Part shown: positions 44,065 to 55,330 of the stretch, piece by piece
Numbering within the stretch: position 1 is the stretch's first letter
Layout: each line of letters opens with the position of its first letter
Assembly (NCBI GenBank): GCA_963169105.1
Contig: OY720636.1
Location: 149,540,500-149,604,499, forward strand
Origin: Ceriagrion tenellum
Lineage: Eukaryota; Arthropoda; Insecta; Odonata; Coenagrionidae
Length of the DNA: 64,000 nucleotides
Direction of reading: 5' to 3'
Program-made: the position numbers and the translations under genes
Notes under the pieces: model-generated
Database searches by the model: none
The model's input: only the letters and a program-made list of their open reading frames with translations
What the model was told of the DNA's origin: nothing

Positions 44065-47000
44065 TGAGACAAACACTCGTTCGGATAAAGTAGACGGACG
44101 TGTGAGACTCTCTCTTTTTCTTATTCGTTAAAAGGAACCAGACGAAAAAAGGGATACACTCTCCCTTAGAGCCAGAGGAAGTAGAGAGTTTCAGTAAAAA
44201 GTGCGATTGCATCGTGCAGTGATTAGTGAGATGAATAGTGTCCAGGGTGTTGGTGCTCGCCTTGAGCCAGGGACACGAAGACACGGCGAATATCTTATAA
44301 AGACAGCCCGACAACCTTCCACTGTGGCACCAAATCCTGTTCCACATATCGTATGGCCCAAAAGGGATACGAGTCAACTAATTTTTAGGACCTTTCATTT
44401 TAACACAAGGCTGATCTTTATTTTATCACGTGCAATATAGGCGCGTTCCAATGTTTTCAACTCGCGCACAGGAAGATTCAAAGTAAATTCATTAACATAT
44501 TCTCAGGATGTCTGTTTTGTTAACCTGTTTTTTTAAGGTCAAGGGTAATGGTACGAGAATATTCAATAAGTAGTAGTAAGGGTAACTTATTAAAGTGCCT
44601 AAATTGGAACCATTGAAATTCTGTGCCAGGGTTCAATTTATTGTTTCATTAAATAGTGGTACAAGGAAATATTGTATGCTGATCTTATGCTTATTTACCG
44701 AATAGCCCAAATTAGGAGAAATAAAGTAAGGAAAGTAATGTCAGAAAAAACATGTACGTGGAAAGCAAGTATTCGTGTAAAAGAACAAAAGGAGGTTATA
44801 TTTAATGCATAAAACCGTGAATTTAAACATTACAAATAGGAAAAGATGGTTTGTTTCATGTTTTTGCCCAACCATAAATGTTACATTTTGGCGATAACTT
44901 GAATACCATGTAATTACATGTTACATATGAAAAACAAAAATATTTTTGTTAAAATATGTTGAATATATTGGCAATAGACTGCCTCATAATTTTGTGTGGG
45001 TTAAACGTATCGAAAAATGGTCGGAGAATCTAATTGTTGATTCGGACTCGTTACATCGTTATCGGCGAGTAAGACGATCAATTGTTGGAAATCAATATTT
45101 TCTTCTATTCTATAAGTCAATACATTATTTGTGAGACACAGTAAAACGTATCCGGTATGATTTGTAAAACGATAATTTCATTAATGGCCTTAATCCAACT
45201 ATAGTAACAAGAAGGGGAATTGCTCACTGATTATCGGTTGACCTTCAAATTGAATATTTTAAGTAAAATCCAAGGTAGCATACTTGCTGATGACATCTAC
45301 AAATTTTAAAATACCCGATGTGATAGAGTAGATTAGGTCCCGAGTATAAAATTAGGAACTATGTCTGCGGAACGGTCAGGTTCAAAAGGTCGCGAACAAT
45401 GAGAGACTATTAGACATGCACTTGAGACTTAAATTGTAGTTTTCGATAGATAGACTTGCTAGTCATTTTACATGATCCCCAAAGATTTTGTTTTGACTTA
45501 CTATGCTGTGTTAATAGTATGTCGAGCATATTTCCTGTAGAGCTCCTGTATCTACTAGAATTATGTGCGTGTATGTATGTTGCATGAGTGTGCAATCATG
45601 TAAATTTGACAATGCATTAATAGTTACGGTTCAAACAAAACAAAATATATATAAAATACAAAACAACAAACATTATCACAATAGTATTATAAAGGTTGTA
45701 CATGTTGGTAAAAATTCACTCCTTTACAAAATTTCGTTGGCTATTGATGCTGGATTGATTGATATCGTACTCGTTGGCCATGAACAGTCTTTTTCTGCTG
45801 AGGAGTAAATTTTGCTGTGAGGAAGATAATACGCTTTGCAGAAAACGTTCATGTATTTTTTATATCATTTCAAGGAATGTTCAGTCTTACTTCATAATTA
45901 AATACATTTGGTCCAGAATGACTCTTCAATTCTTGTTTGCTGTTTAATCGTGACACTGAATTAAGTATTGAAAGATACAAATGACACGAAGTTTGGAGAC
46001 ATCTTGCAGGCGCATGGAGGGAATAGTTTTCCCAAAAGCTGTGAAATCTTCATCGCGAGGCTATCCTCAATAGTTCTCAATTCGAGACGAGATGGATATG
46101 TTTCTTTTGAATTCTCTCCCATAAAAATATCCTAATTAACCAAATTGATACTCAAAAGGCTTCAATCATCGCCCGACTAGTGAGCGGTTGCTCGCAGACT
46201 GCACCGTTGCAACCATTGGCATTTGAGCTACATTCACTGTCACAAAACACCTTCATTTACAAAATCACCCCTGTTTTCAGGAAATCCATTCAACCAGCCC
46301 AAATATTATCATAGATGTAATACCCTTCTGTTGGGAATCTGATGTAGTTCAGTGTGAACAATATGTTTACCGGATTTTAAGTCTAACACTAGTAGATCTC
46401 TTGGTTTTTCTCTGACCCGATCATCAAGAATGTGGGACTCATTTTGACTTATACACCAAACAAAGTTAATTTGCTCCTTTTCTACTCCAACTTATGTCTT
46501 ATTTATGGCCTTCTCACTGTCGCCTATTCTAGCCGATTCATATTCGTGGACAAGTTGTGGAAAAAATAATTTGTTGCAAATATTTGCTTTCGAAGTTTGT
46601 ACCCTTTTGTTTGAAACATGTGGATAGTTTATATTCCACTGGTTAAAATAGGTGGTGATGGACAATAAGACCTATTTCTGCCAAATAAATATTCTCACCA
46701 CCCTTATATTTTCTAATCCTTAGAAACGAGCCTCAAATTTATCAGTTTTTTAGATCTGACAAACTCAATCTCGAAGCAAATATATTTCCTCTCAATGTTA
46801 GTAAACTTTACTGATGTCACCATCCCTAATGATTCAAATCACAGCCTTTGTCACAAACTCGCATCCTTCCTCTGTGTACTGCATTGCTTCATGAATGTTA
46901 CTTGAATTCAATGCGATGTCAGTTCAGCACTTATGTCATTGAACTTGTCAATCCACGCAATAGCAAGAGAGAATTAAGTTAAGCTGGGCTGTTTTTTTGA

Positions 47001-48429
47001 CATCTATAAATAAAATCAATTCTCAATTCCATTCACCTTTCCCAAATTCCCTTCACGAACTCAAGAGTTGATGTAAGTGGCCTTTATTTAATATTTAATA
47101 TCTTATCTATTCATAGTTATTTGGTAGGAAAACTTTAAAGTTTGCTTCTATAAGTAAAAAAATATTTGTAACATCTTTATTTCTACAAAAGTCTTATTTG
47201 TCAGCTTGGCAAAAAGGGGTGTTAAATGCTATATCAGGTATGTATCATAGAGGGTGCATCGATGTGATACTTCTGACTGTTATTGTTTCTTTATATGTCA
47301 GACTGACCGGCTATGTAAGACCAGTACAGTTGACCCTTGCTTTACGATATTAATCCATTCCGGAGGACCGATCGTAAAGCAAATTCCATCGTATATTCAA
47401 TCGGCATTTATTCCGGACGAGGAATCAGTGTAAAGAGCATCGGCGCCAATCCATTCAATGTACGCGACAAAGCCAATGCATACAAAATATCCTGGATTAA
47501 AATTATTTAAAATACTATTCAACCAATATTTAAAATCAACATTAAATACGCATCAATTAGGCAGTAAAATGTCACATTGAATTTCCCTCCATGAGCACTA
47601 TTGCAAGACGTGCCTTCTCACCCCCGTTATCTCAGTGGCAATGACGGGGGTGAGGATGACGGGGGCGGCGTGCCACCCACCTACGAGTCAATTTCCGTGA
47701 CTTAATATTTTATCGCATTTTGAAGCAATGGGAAGATATCGTGGATTAGAAAGTACCTAACTTTGGCAGTGAGGCAACTTTCTTTTGACCCCACGCAATT
47801 TTCCGTGCATCTCAATTACTTCAGCGGAAACCTTTCCATAAATAATTTACGTGCGCATTGCTTTCGTCAATCAAACATTTCGTTCAAAAATTCAGTATTT
47901 CCGAGGCGTCCCGACCATGCCGGTTTAAGGTATGGCCATTTAAGTGTACGTCGGGCATCTTCAAAGAAAACGAACGAATTCCAGATTTATAACTTATAGA
48001 TTTTGTTTTTGTGTTTGAGGAAAATCTCCTCTACTCTTCCTCTTCTTCAACTCTCCAAACCTCTAAATTTATATTTATTATTTACTCTACATCTTTCTTT
48101 ACAGCGCATTACTTCCGATTTTTCACTCACAAAATTAATCCTCATTCGCGAAAAAAAGTATTTGATATTTTCACATCCATTAGAGTCTCGACTACTTTAG
48201 CAGCTAATAAAAACTTGAACCTCGATGCACAAACATAATTTGTAAGTGATTTTGGTGAATTTGATCCGAAATAGATAAAAAAATTCTGTTTCAACAGGAA
48301 AATTATCACCTCGTATTTCCTCTTTTATAAGACGTCAACGAGCAATCTGCAAGTGCGACAAAGCCAATTCCACAGTGGCGTTCAATGGGAAGTCGCGGGC
48401 ATGTCAACAGGTAATGCCGCCCGTTCTCT
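44065..48429. other. No gene seen
   Basis: AT-rich, stop-dense. Only the 47338-47381 hairpin stands out. Confidence 0.5.
47338..47381. repeat. Short inverted repeat of repeat-like character
   Basis: tgctttacgat is followed after 22 bp by its exact reverse complement atcgtaaagca. The surrounding phrase (attaatccattccgg...ccggacgagg) looks like a dispersed repeat, but I cannot name it. Confidence 0.45.
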
Positions 48430-49450
48430 CGTTCTACCCAAGAATGGGTGGCGCAAGTACCAATAGGCACGTGGGAGAGCGATTTCGAATATAGTTTTGA
48501 CGCCGAGAGCCCATCTGCTCGTCGATGGCTTTTCCAGCGCCTCTCCCGCCTCCCTTCCCTACCCTCTTGCTCTTCCACCCCCCACCCTTCCCCGACACCC
48601 CCTCCCTACCTCCCCGGCATCCCATTCTCGCGAATCGACACTCACACACTTCCGCAGACTGGTCCACGCTGTGCCGCAACTCGCACTGAATAAAAAAACG
48701 CCGCGGAAAACGAAAGGTTATCCGATTTTTGTGCGCGCGCCCGCGAATGTGTTTCCAGCGCCCTCTATGGGAATCATAAACGTGAAAAAGTGGCGACTGC
48801 GAGCGTAATAATGTCTCACGGAGTGACTTCGAAAAACGAGTTATCGCGTTCGTGGGTTTGAATAAAAAAATAAAAATGTCGCCGCACGGTGAAGCGGCCC
48901 TCCCCTCCCCTCTCCCATTCTCTCCCACTCCCCCCTCCCCACTCCCCACTCCCCTCCCTCCCTCCCTCCCTTGCGCTCGGAACACGCGACTCAAAGAGCG
49001 GCGCAAGAGCAGGGAATGAAAAAAATTTGCGGATGAAAATAAAAGGAGTGAATGACACATTAAAAAAGGAACAAGGGCAACAAACACAAACGCACTTATC
49101 TGGGAGAGCGTTAAAAACGGGGAGATAGGGCGACGGGTTGCGCGTGCGAGGCTGTCATTTGTTTTGAGAGCTGTGACATGCTCGCTCGGCATCCGCCAGA
49201 TGCCACCAGCGGCGCGCGCGACGGACCACCATTCCCCTCCCTCCCTCCGTGCCGCATGCAAGGTGTGAGTGGCGACAAGGTCTCTCTACAACTTGCTCGA
49301 ACAACGTGGAACGATGTCCGGGCACGCCAATATGGCCCCCAATCGCCTTATCACGAGGCGGGAGGTTTTTCTTTCCACCGTGTCGAAAGCGTTGGTTCTG
49401 AACATACATCGCCGCGCCCTATAAATAGCTCATGCTGGTGCCACCTCTGC
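48430..49450. promoter_or_regulatory. CpG-rich block, candidate promoter region
   Basis: The densest CG-dinucleotide stretch of the window, about 1 kb, in otherwise AT-rich DNA. A TATA-like box lies at its right edge (49420-49429). The 275-codon minus-strand ORF at 48434-49261 spans it, but its sequence is low-complexity (G/R/E runs over C/T tracts) with no domain. I regard it as a by-product of the base composition, not a gene. Confidence 0.35.
49420..49429 (+). promoter_or_regulatory. TATA-like box
   Basis: ctataaatag flanked by GC-rich DNA (gccgcgccctataaatagct). This is the strongest core-promoter-like word in the window; no initiator or exon could be confirmed downstream. Confidence 0.35.
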
Positions 49451-52139
49451 ACCTGCTGCCCCCTCAAGAAATGACGATTTATTTGGCGTGCATAAATTCA
49501 ACAAATTAGTTTATAAAAGAAATCACCCTGAGCCGGAACCTTTATGCAATGAAGCATCCCAAGTTTCCATCCCAAAAAACACAAGAAGGGAAATTGGTAC
49601 AGAGCCGTATTTGGAGTCGTGACATGTATTTATTTGAAACCTTTTCATGTAGAAGTAGCTTTGGTGAAATTGCGCATTAATATTTTGCCGTATTGTATCA
49701 GTCTTATGGTCATACAGGTATAGAGTTACGAAGTAGTATATTACGCACGTCGTAACATTTATCCCTCATGGTTGTATTTCAATGAAGGATTGCCGTAATA
49801 TCCACCAGTAGATATGAGTGGAACGTTTCACAACTCTCGCTCTCCTCCTCTGCTCGCCTCTCTCTCGTTTGGATTCCAAATCGCAACAAAAGCCCATATA
49901 TACCCTACGGATGCAGGTGAGTACTAAGTGTGCCGGCCCTAGATTTCAAGTGCGGAGAAATCAGGTATTGTTTGCTCGCCCCTACCAAAGAATGTTTAAC
50001 CAATCTTGTGTTCGTAAACCTCTTGTTAATTTGATGCTAATTCTGGGGTTTGTAAACGATTATTCGAACTTCTTTTTATAATTATTTTTATTATTATAAC
50101 TTGATATTTCCTGTCCTGAAAGAAACTCAATTTTTTATCTATTAAGTGGGTGTAATTTCTGCTGTGGATTGTGGTGCTATTTTGACCGCAGTTCCATACA
50201 ATGGGTTTCGAAAAGAATGCTATCATAGGAAATAATGAATCCGCAGTTTTTTTCGAGCTCGTCAATGAAGTTTGTTAGAAGAATCATTCTCTTACTCGGT
50301 ACACTGAATAAGGAATTTCTGGATTCATGTGAATTCAAGAAATTAGTATTATTATCCATTTTTGATACTTTCTGTCCCATTGATAAATGTAGTAGAGTGG
50401 CCACTCCTACGACCGGCAGCCGGTAATTTTTCTCCTTAGGATCACCCGCCTCCGTGTACTGACTGAGGAAAGCTCTTAACCTTAATGATGCACGCGTAAA
50501 GTCACATTTGGGTAAAAGGACACGGTGTAGGGTCTTTCTATAGATAAACGTGAAAAAATATTGTCAAATGCGACTAATTAGATGACTTTGATGGCACCCA
50601 CTTCCGAGTGACATATTTTGTGCATGGTGGGACCAGCTTCGGGATTATAATTTGCAGTCTTCCGCTTGTATACTTCATAAATAATTCACGGGAGACAATC
50701 ACTCGGCTTGACAGGCAATAAAAATCGAATCCCTCGGCATCGACTCTAATGCTTCAAAATACTAAATACAATATCAAAATATTTGGGTTTGATTCCCCGT
50801 CAAAGTGAATAATCTTCCTTTGTGGAATTTTTGCATTTCTGATCCGGAGAACAGGCTTTCCGGGGGCCTTAGCGTATTAGTTTTTTCTTGTATTCAGATA
50901 AAAAAATTATTAATGTTTTGCGGACCGCTTCCGAAAAATCTGCGTGATTCACTCAACTGAAACCTATTTCTGTCTCTTATCCTGAGGCAAGAGAGAAATA
51001 AATTATGAGCGGAGCATTGTCCCTTCAAAGGTTCTTCCGCTTCCGGTTCCGTTTATCATCGCACACTGTAGGAGGAAACATGTTTGTAGCAGTCACGAAG
51101 TCCATTTTCAATGTACATATCTTCAATATCGTACATTTATATTTTAATATTTCTTGTTGTTTCATGGTAATTCATCAAAAAATTTGTCATAAAATCTCGA
51201 CTCAGGGTATGGAACGAGTTTAATGCAAATAGGAACCATGTACACCTACATTCACTCGAAATAAAGACAGCAGAGTAATTAAGACGATATTTAATTAAGA
51301 ATGTTAATCTTGCCATAAGCGGCAGATGCAGAGCCAACAGGAGCTCAAAGTCTGTGTGATTTTGGTCTGTCATAGTGGCAAACCAGTGATGAGTGATTCC
51401 GAAGAAGGAGGAATGATATCTTTTATCTTCTCATCACATCTGATGCTTTTCTTCTTAAAAGCTCCTTTCTTTTGGTGTATTCTTCTTGTTTAAACTCTAT
51501 TTTCATTATTATTCTTGTGTTAATGGATATTAATGGTCTATAAAATATATTAATGGGTACATTCTATTTTTTTTCCTTGTACAAGAAATGGGTTGCAGTC
51601 GCAAAAACACAAGAGGAAGGAAACAATCTGGAACAGGGCCTCAGCCGGAAGGGAACGTAAGCTGGAACGCATTTCGTTCCATTTCATGGACAGTGAGGAC
51701 GAGTGCTAGTGAGAATATTAAATCAGATCAGACTTCCATGGCGTATTTAATCTCATTGAGAGACCAAATTTTACCCAGAAGTGCGGCATGCAAACTAAAA
51801 ACTTTTTGACACCGTCGATTCTGACAAGCTGAGATCAATATTTTGAGGAGCAAAATTATTTTTTTTTACTCAAAATAGAGTTAATTTCCTTTTTATCGTA
51901 GTTGCCTACGGTTTTTCTCCAAATTCTTTCCTCCAGTAAGTATGAAAGTTTCATCTAAAAAAAATATCAGAAATCTTAGCAGAATAATAGCAAAACGTAT
52001 CCCAAAGTTCCAATCCATGACATTTGATTTCCGTAGAGGGAAAATAGCGATCACTCCAATCATGGAAGTGGTAACAGGCATTACGTCTGTCACAGTTAGA
52101 GCCTCTGAAACATAATTTTGCTTCTGAAACTCAAGGAAA
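49451..52139. other. No gene seen
   Basis: AT-rich. Small ORFs at 49818-50081, 51005-51223 and 51588-51809 have no recognisable motif. Confidence 0.5.
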
Positions 52140-52345
52140 ATGAGTGCGGTGTGGACCAGTGGTAGCGTATTCAATTCCCGTTCCGAGGGTCACAGGACCG
52201 AGGCCAAGTGACGGAAAAGATTTTTCCTGGCTAGCCAACCTACTTTTTCACGTCACCCGAACTGATCCCACTGCGTACTGCGATATGGAAACCACCACAT
52301 TATTCCCCCTTAGAAGATTCAGTCCTGAAATGTAACTGTAACTTT
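52140..52345 (+). mobile_element. tRNA-derived SINE relic
   Basis: gtggaccagtggtagcgt resembles a pol III A box in tRNA context. A degraded B-box region (gggtcacaggaccgaggcc) follows about 30 bp later, then a body with aagatttttcctggctagcc and a pyrimidine-rich stretch (attattcccccttag). This order is typical of arthropod tRNA-derived SINEs. Confidence 0.5.
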
Positions 52346-52539
52346 CTATGTAACTACATTCTGTGTATCTAAATCCGCAAAATTGTATGGGCGCCATTTT
52401 GATGGCCATGTGTGCACAAATCGTATAATTACTCTGATTATGAATTATCTCTCCCCATGTGGACTACCTTTCAATTCAAGGAGAATCCAACGTCCACCAC
52501 TTGACAACGTTGCTTGATCTAGATCAGCGACTTTTCTCA

Positions 52540-53472
52540 TCGATTGAAACCACTTCGGACTACCCTTTTAATTCCTAAAGGTTTCTTTACTCGACTATCC
52601 CTGGTAGAGTTCTTCGATGTAATCCTTCCATCTATTCCCAATATCTTCATCCTCTATCAATATATTCCCGTTCGCATCTCTGGTTTTGTAGCTTTTTGTT
52701 TTCCTCTCTTCGATGTGCTTCTTCACTAGCTTGTATGCTGTTTCAGTGCTACCCTTCTTCATGTTTTCGTTGACTTCCTTGCTGTAGCTTTAGAGCCAAT
52801 CCTCCATAGTCTTCTTGCATTCTCTATTTACTTGGTTGCTTAGCTTATTCCAAACGGTTGCTTCACCTTCGTTTCTGAGGTTTTTGTATTTTCTTCTTTC
52901 TTCTATTAGTTTCCCCATTTGAACCGTTATCCATGGCTCCTTCACGTCGGCCGTCTTACTGATCAGATGCTCCTTTGCTACTTCTGCGGTTGTCCTCTTC
53001 AGCTCATCACATTTTTCTTCGATGCCTGTTTCATCCTCATTTTCTAGTTTCCTGTCGACGGCTGTGGCGAATATTTCTCTGTTTTCTTCTTCGACCAGTA
53101 TTTCCATATTCCATCTTGGTTCGCGTTTTATCTTCTAGATTTTCTTGTACCGAATGTGGCTGTCCGTGAGTACTAAGTTGTGGTCTCTGTATATGCCCGC
53201 ACCGGGGCAGATCTTGCATTGCTTTTCTTGGTTTTTGTATCTAAATCTGACAAGTATATATTACATTTGGTATCGGACAATATTTCCTGGCATCTTCCAT
53301 GTGAATCCTCTACGCGGATGATGCTTGTAGAGAGTGTTATCTACTACTATATTCTTCTCATTCCAGATCTCGAGCAGTCTTTCTCCCTTGGTACCTCTTT
53401 TGCCTAGTCCGACATATCCTACACTATTTTCTTCTTTTCCTTCTCCTACCACTGCGTTCCAGTCTCCCATGA
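52540..53472 (-). pseudogene. RTE/BovB-type LINE: endonuclease C-half and linker
   Basis: On the minus strand from 53472 the frame resumes with IMGDWNAVVGEGKEENSVG, then LGKRGTKGERLLEIWNEKN and HHPRRGFTWKMPG. This is the C-terminal half of the AP-type endonuclease (GDWNAxVG and the TW-containing block are diagnostic). The dHN-like block is recognisable as YRDHNLVLTDSH. Below 53107 comes the linker (WNMEILVEEENREIF, PWITVQMGKLIEERRKYK, then ETAYKLVKKHIEERK and IGNRWKDYIEELYQG). No RT follows below about 52540. Frames shift several times. Confidence 0.8.
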
Positions 53473-53473
53473 T

Positions 53474-54790
53474 ACATCTAAATCTACATCTACGTAATAC
53501 CCTGCGAGCCACCACGAAGGTGTGTGGCAGGGGGTGAATATCACCAAACATGCACTATTGACATGCAACTAGGATATTAAAGGGAGACATGCTAGAGAAC
53601 AGGGTCACATGCAGCTAGATGATTAGTATTCACATAAGAAGAAAGGGATTATTGGTTGTTATTGCATGCGTCATGCACTACAGACTACTCTAACTATATT
53701 TCACCTACCTATCCCTTGGCTACGCTGCCTATTGTTCTCTCTTATGGTACGCGGGAAAAATAACATTTTAAATCTATCGGTACGACAATCTATCTCTCTA
53801 ATCTTGTTTATCTGATCAAACCTAGCATAATACGCATGGGTTCTCAATATATATATATATATATCTAACGTCATCTGTGAACAAATAGGTTTCGAATTCA
53901 CTTAAAATGTTTAACCTAAATTTTAACCTGCGTTCTGATAGTAATTCCCATCCTAGTTCTTCTCTTAAGCTCGTAACACTTATACAATTCTCATAACGGC
54001 CTTTGGCAAACCTAGCGGATCTCCTTTGCACACGCTCTAATTCTTTTATCAAACCTTTCTCGTACGGATCCCATACACTAGTGGCATATTCTAAATGAGG
54101 CCTGACAAGTGTAAAATAGCTTCTCTACGGTTTGCTACACTAGTTATTTCCCTGATGTGTTTTTTTACCCCATGACATGTCTTCAGTGATAGTGACGCCT
54201 AAGTATTTAATAGATTCAACGTTAGATTTTTTCTTTTCTTTGATGCAATAATTATTCCGGGGAAAGCCATTCTTTTTCCAAAAGTTCATTATCGCGTATT
54301 TCTTCAAATTTAATTCTAGCTGCCAACTTTCACACCAATCATCAATCGCATCTAAATCCTCAGCTAAAGACTGTCTGTCCTCTTTATTTCTAATTTCCTT
54401 ATACACTACTGCATCATTGGCAAAAAAACGGAGCTTGCTATTTTTTACTACTGTATTCAAGTCATTTACGTAGAGAAGAAATAAAATAGGACCTATCACG
54501 CTTCCCTGGGGAACACCCGATATAACTTTTACTTCGCCTGAGCTGACACCATCTAATACCACCCTTTGAACGCGTTCATGGAAGAAGTCTCCTATTCAGC
54601 CTACTATATCACTGTCTATCCCGTATGATACTAACTTCGCGAGTAACTTACAGTGAGGAACCTTATCAAAAGCTTTTCTAAAGTCAGGAAACGCTGCGTC
54701 TAGCTGTATGTTACCTTCTCCGGAAACTAAAATATCATGAACAAAAAGACCTAATTGAGTTTCGTAAGTCCGTGATAAGGTTGTATTTCT
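53474..54790 (-). mobile_element. CR1/Jockey-type LINE nested in the RTE
   Basis: A 5'-truncated insertion in minus orientation. Coding order: ETQLGLFVHDI, RT motif A (PDFRKAFDKVPH, 54680), motif B (SGVPQGSVIGPILFLLYVND, about 54500), motif C as FAND instead of FADD (about 54420), then LELNLKKYAIMNF and KYLGVTITEDMSW. After a frameshift comes IKELERVQRRSARFAKGRY..VTSLREELGW (54050-53930) and the C-terminal FFPRTIREN (about 53750). The 3' UTR ends with the conserved GGTGGCTCGCAGGG segment and a gtagatgtagatttagatgt tail at 53474. The RTE frame resumes immediately beyond, so this element inserted into an existing RTE copy. The D-to-N change in motif C means this RT could not have been active as it stands. 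Confidence 0.85.
53847..53864 (+). repeat. AT microsatellite inside the nested LINE
   Basis: About nine AT units within the ORF2 C-terminal region; it separates the two coding blocks and lengthens the frame. Confidence 0.8.
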
Positions 54791-54793
54791 AAT

Positions 54794-55320
54794 TACTAAC
54801 CCGAGGACTTCTTCAATTTTATAGTACACTTCTTATATTTCTTCTTCCGTTTAGCTACACCTCAGTATGTAGATCTGCATCATCATGGTGTTCCAAGGGT
54901 CTTTTCCAGCTTCACCATCAAAATCCTTTTGCAGTACTGCCAGACTGACTTCACTCTCCTGCCCCATTCTTTCTTCAGTACGATGAAAGGAGAAATATCT
55001 GCAATCCTCCTGTCGTCTCCTGAATATATCACTCGATATCCGTCGCTCCACTAGTCGTCTGCCTCCGTCCACTTAATGTCGCTGACTCCCAATATATTTA
55101 CCCCTAGCCTCTCCATCTCTATCGTCACGTTCTCCAGATTCCCGCTCTCCCCTGGAGACCTCACGTTCCAAGTCCCTATACTGCACTTGTTCTTCCTGGC
55201 TGATGTACCCCTACCAGTAGTCCCCACCCGGAGATCCGATTGAGAGACTGTTAAATCTCCGGAATATTTCTCTGGGAGAAAAGCCATCGTGTCATATATA
55301 GTTAGAATGCAAGGCTGCAT
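54794..55320 (-). pseudogene. RTE/BovB-type LINE: endonuclease N-half
   Basis: Minus strand: KCSIGTWNVRSPGESGNLENV (TWNVRS is the endonuclease N-terminal motif), then EMERLGVNILGVSDIKWTE (the catalytic E/K-W block appears as SDIKW where SE(L/I)KW is usual). A degraded DGYRVIYSGDD..ISPF segment follows, then MMMQIYIL and EEEI-EVYYKIEEVL. It stops where the nested LINE begins (about 54790) and continues in 53472-52540. The upstream 130 bp code for a plausible leader with no other identity. Confidence 0.8.
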
Positions 55321-55330
55321 CGTCTGATTC

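Noticed and set aside
45270..45300. GCTGATGACATC as an RT ADD motif C
   Set aside because: No flanking RT blocks on either side in any frame.
48434..49261. 275-codon minus-strand ORF, the longest in the window
   Set aside because: It crosses a CpG-rich block and C/T tracts; the translation is low-complexity (G, R, E runs) with no domain. High GC lowers stop frequency, so length alone is not evidence.
50780..50810. B box in gggtttgattcccc as a SINE
   Set aside because: No A box upstream and no SINE body downstream.
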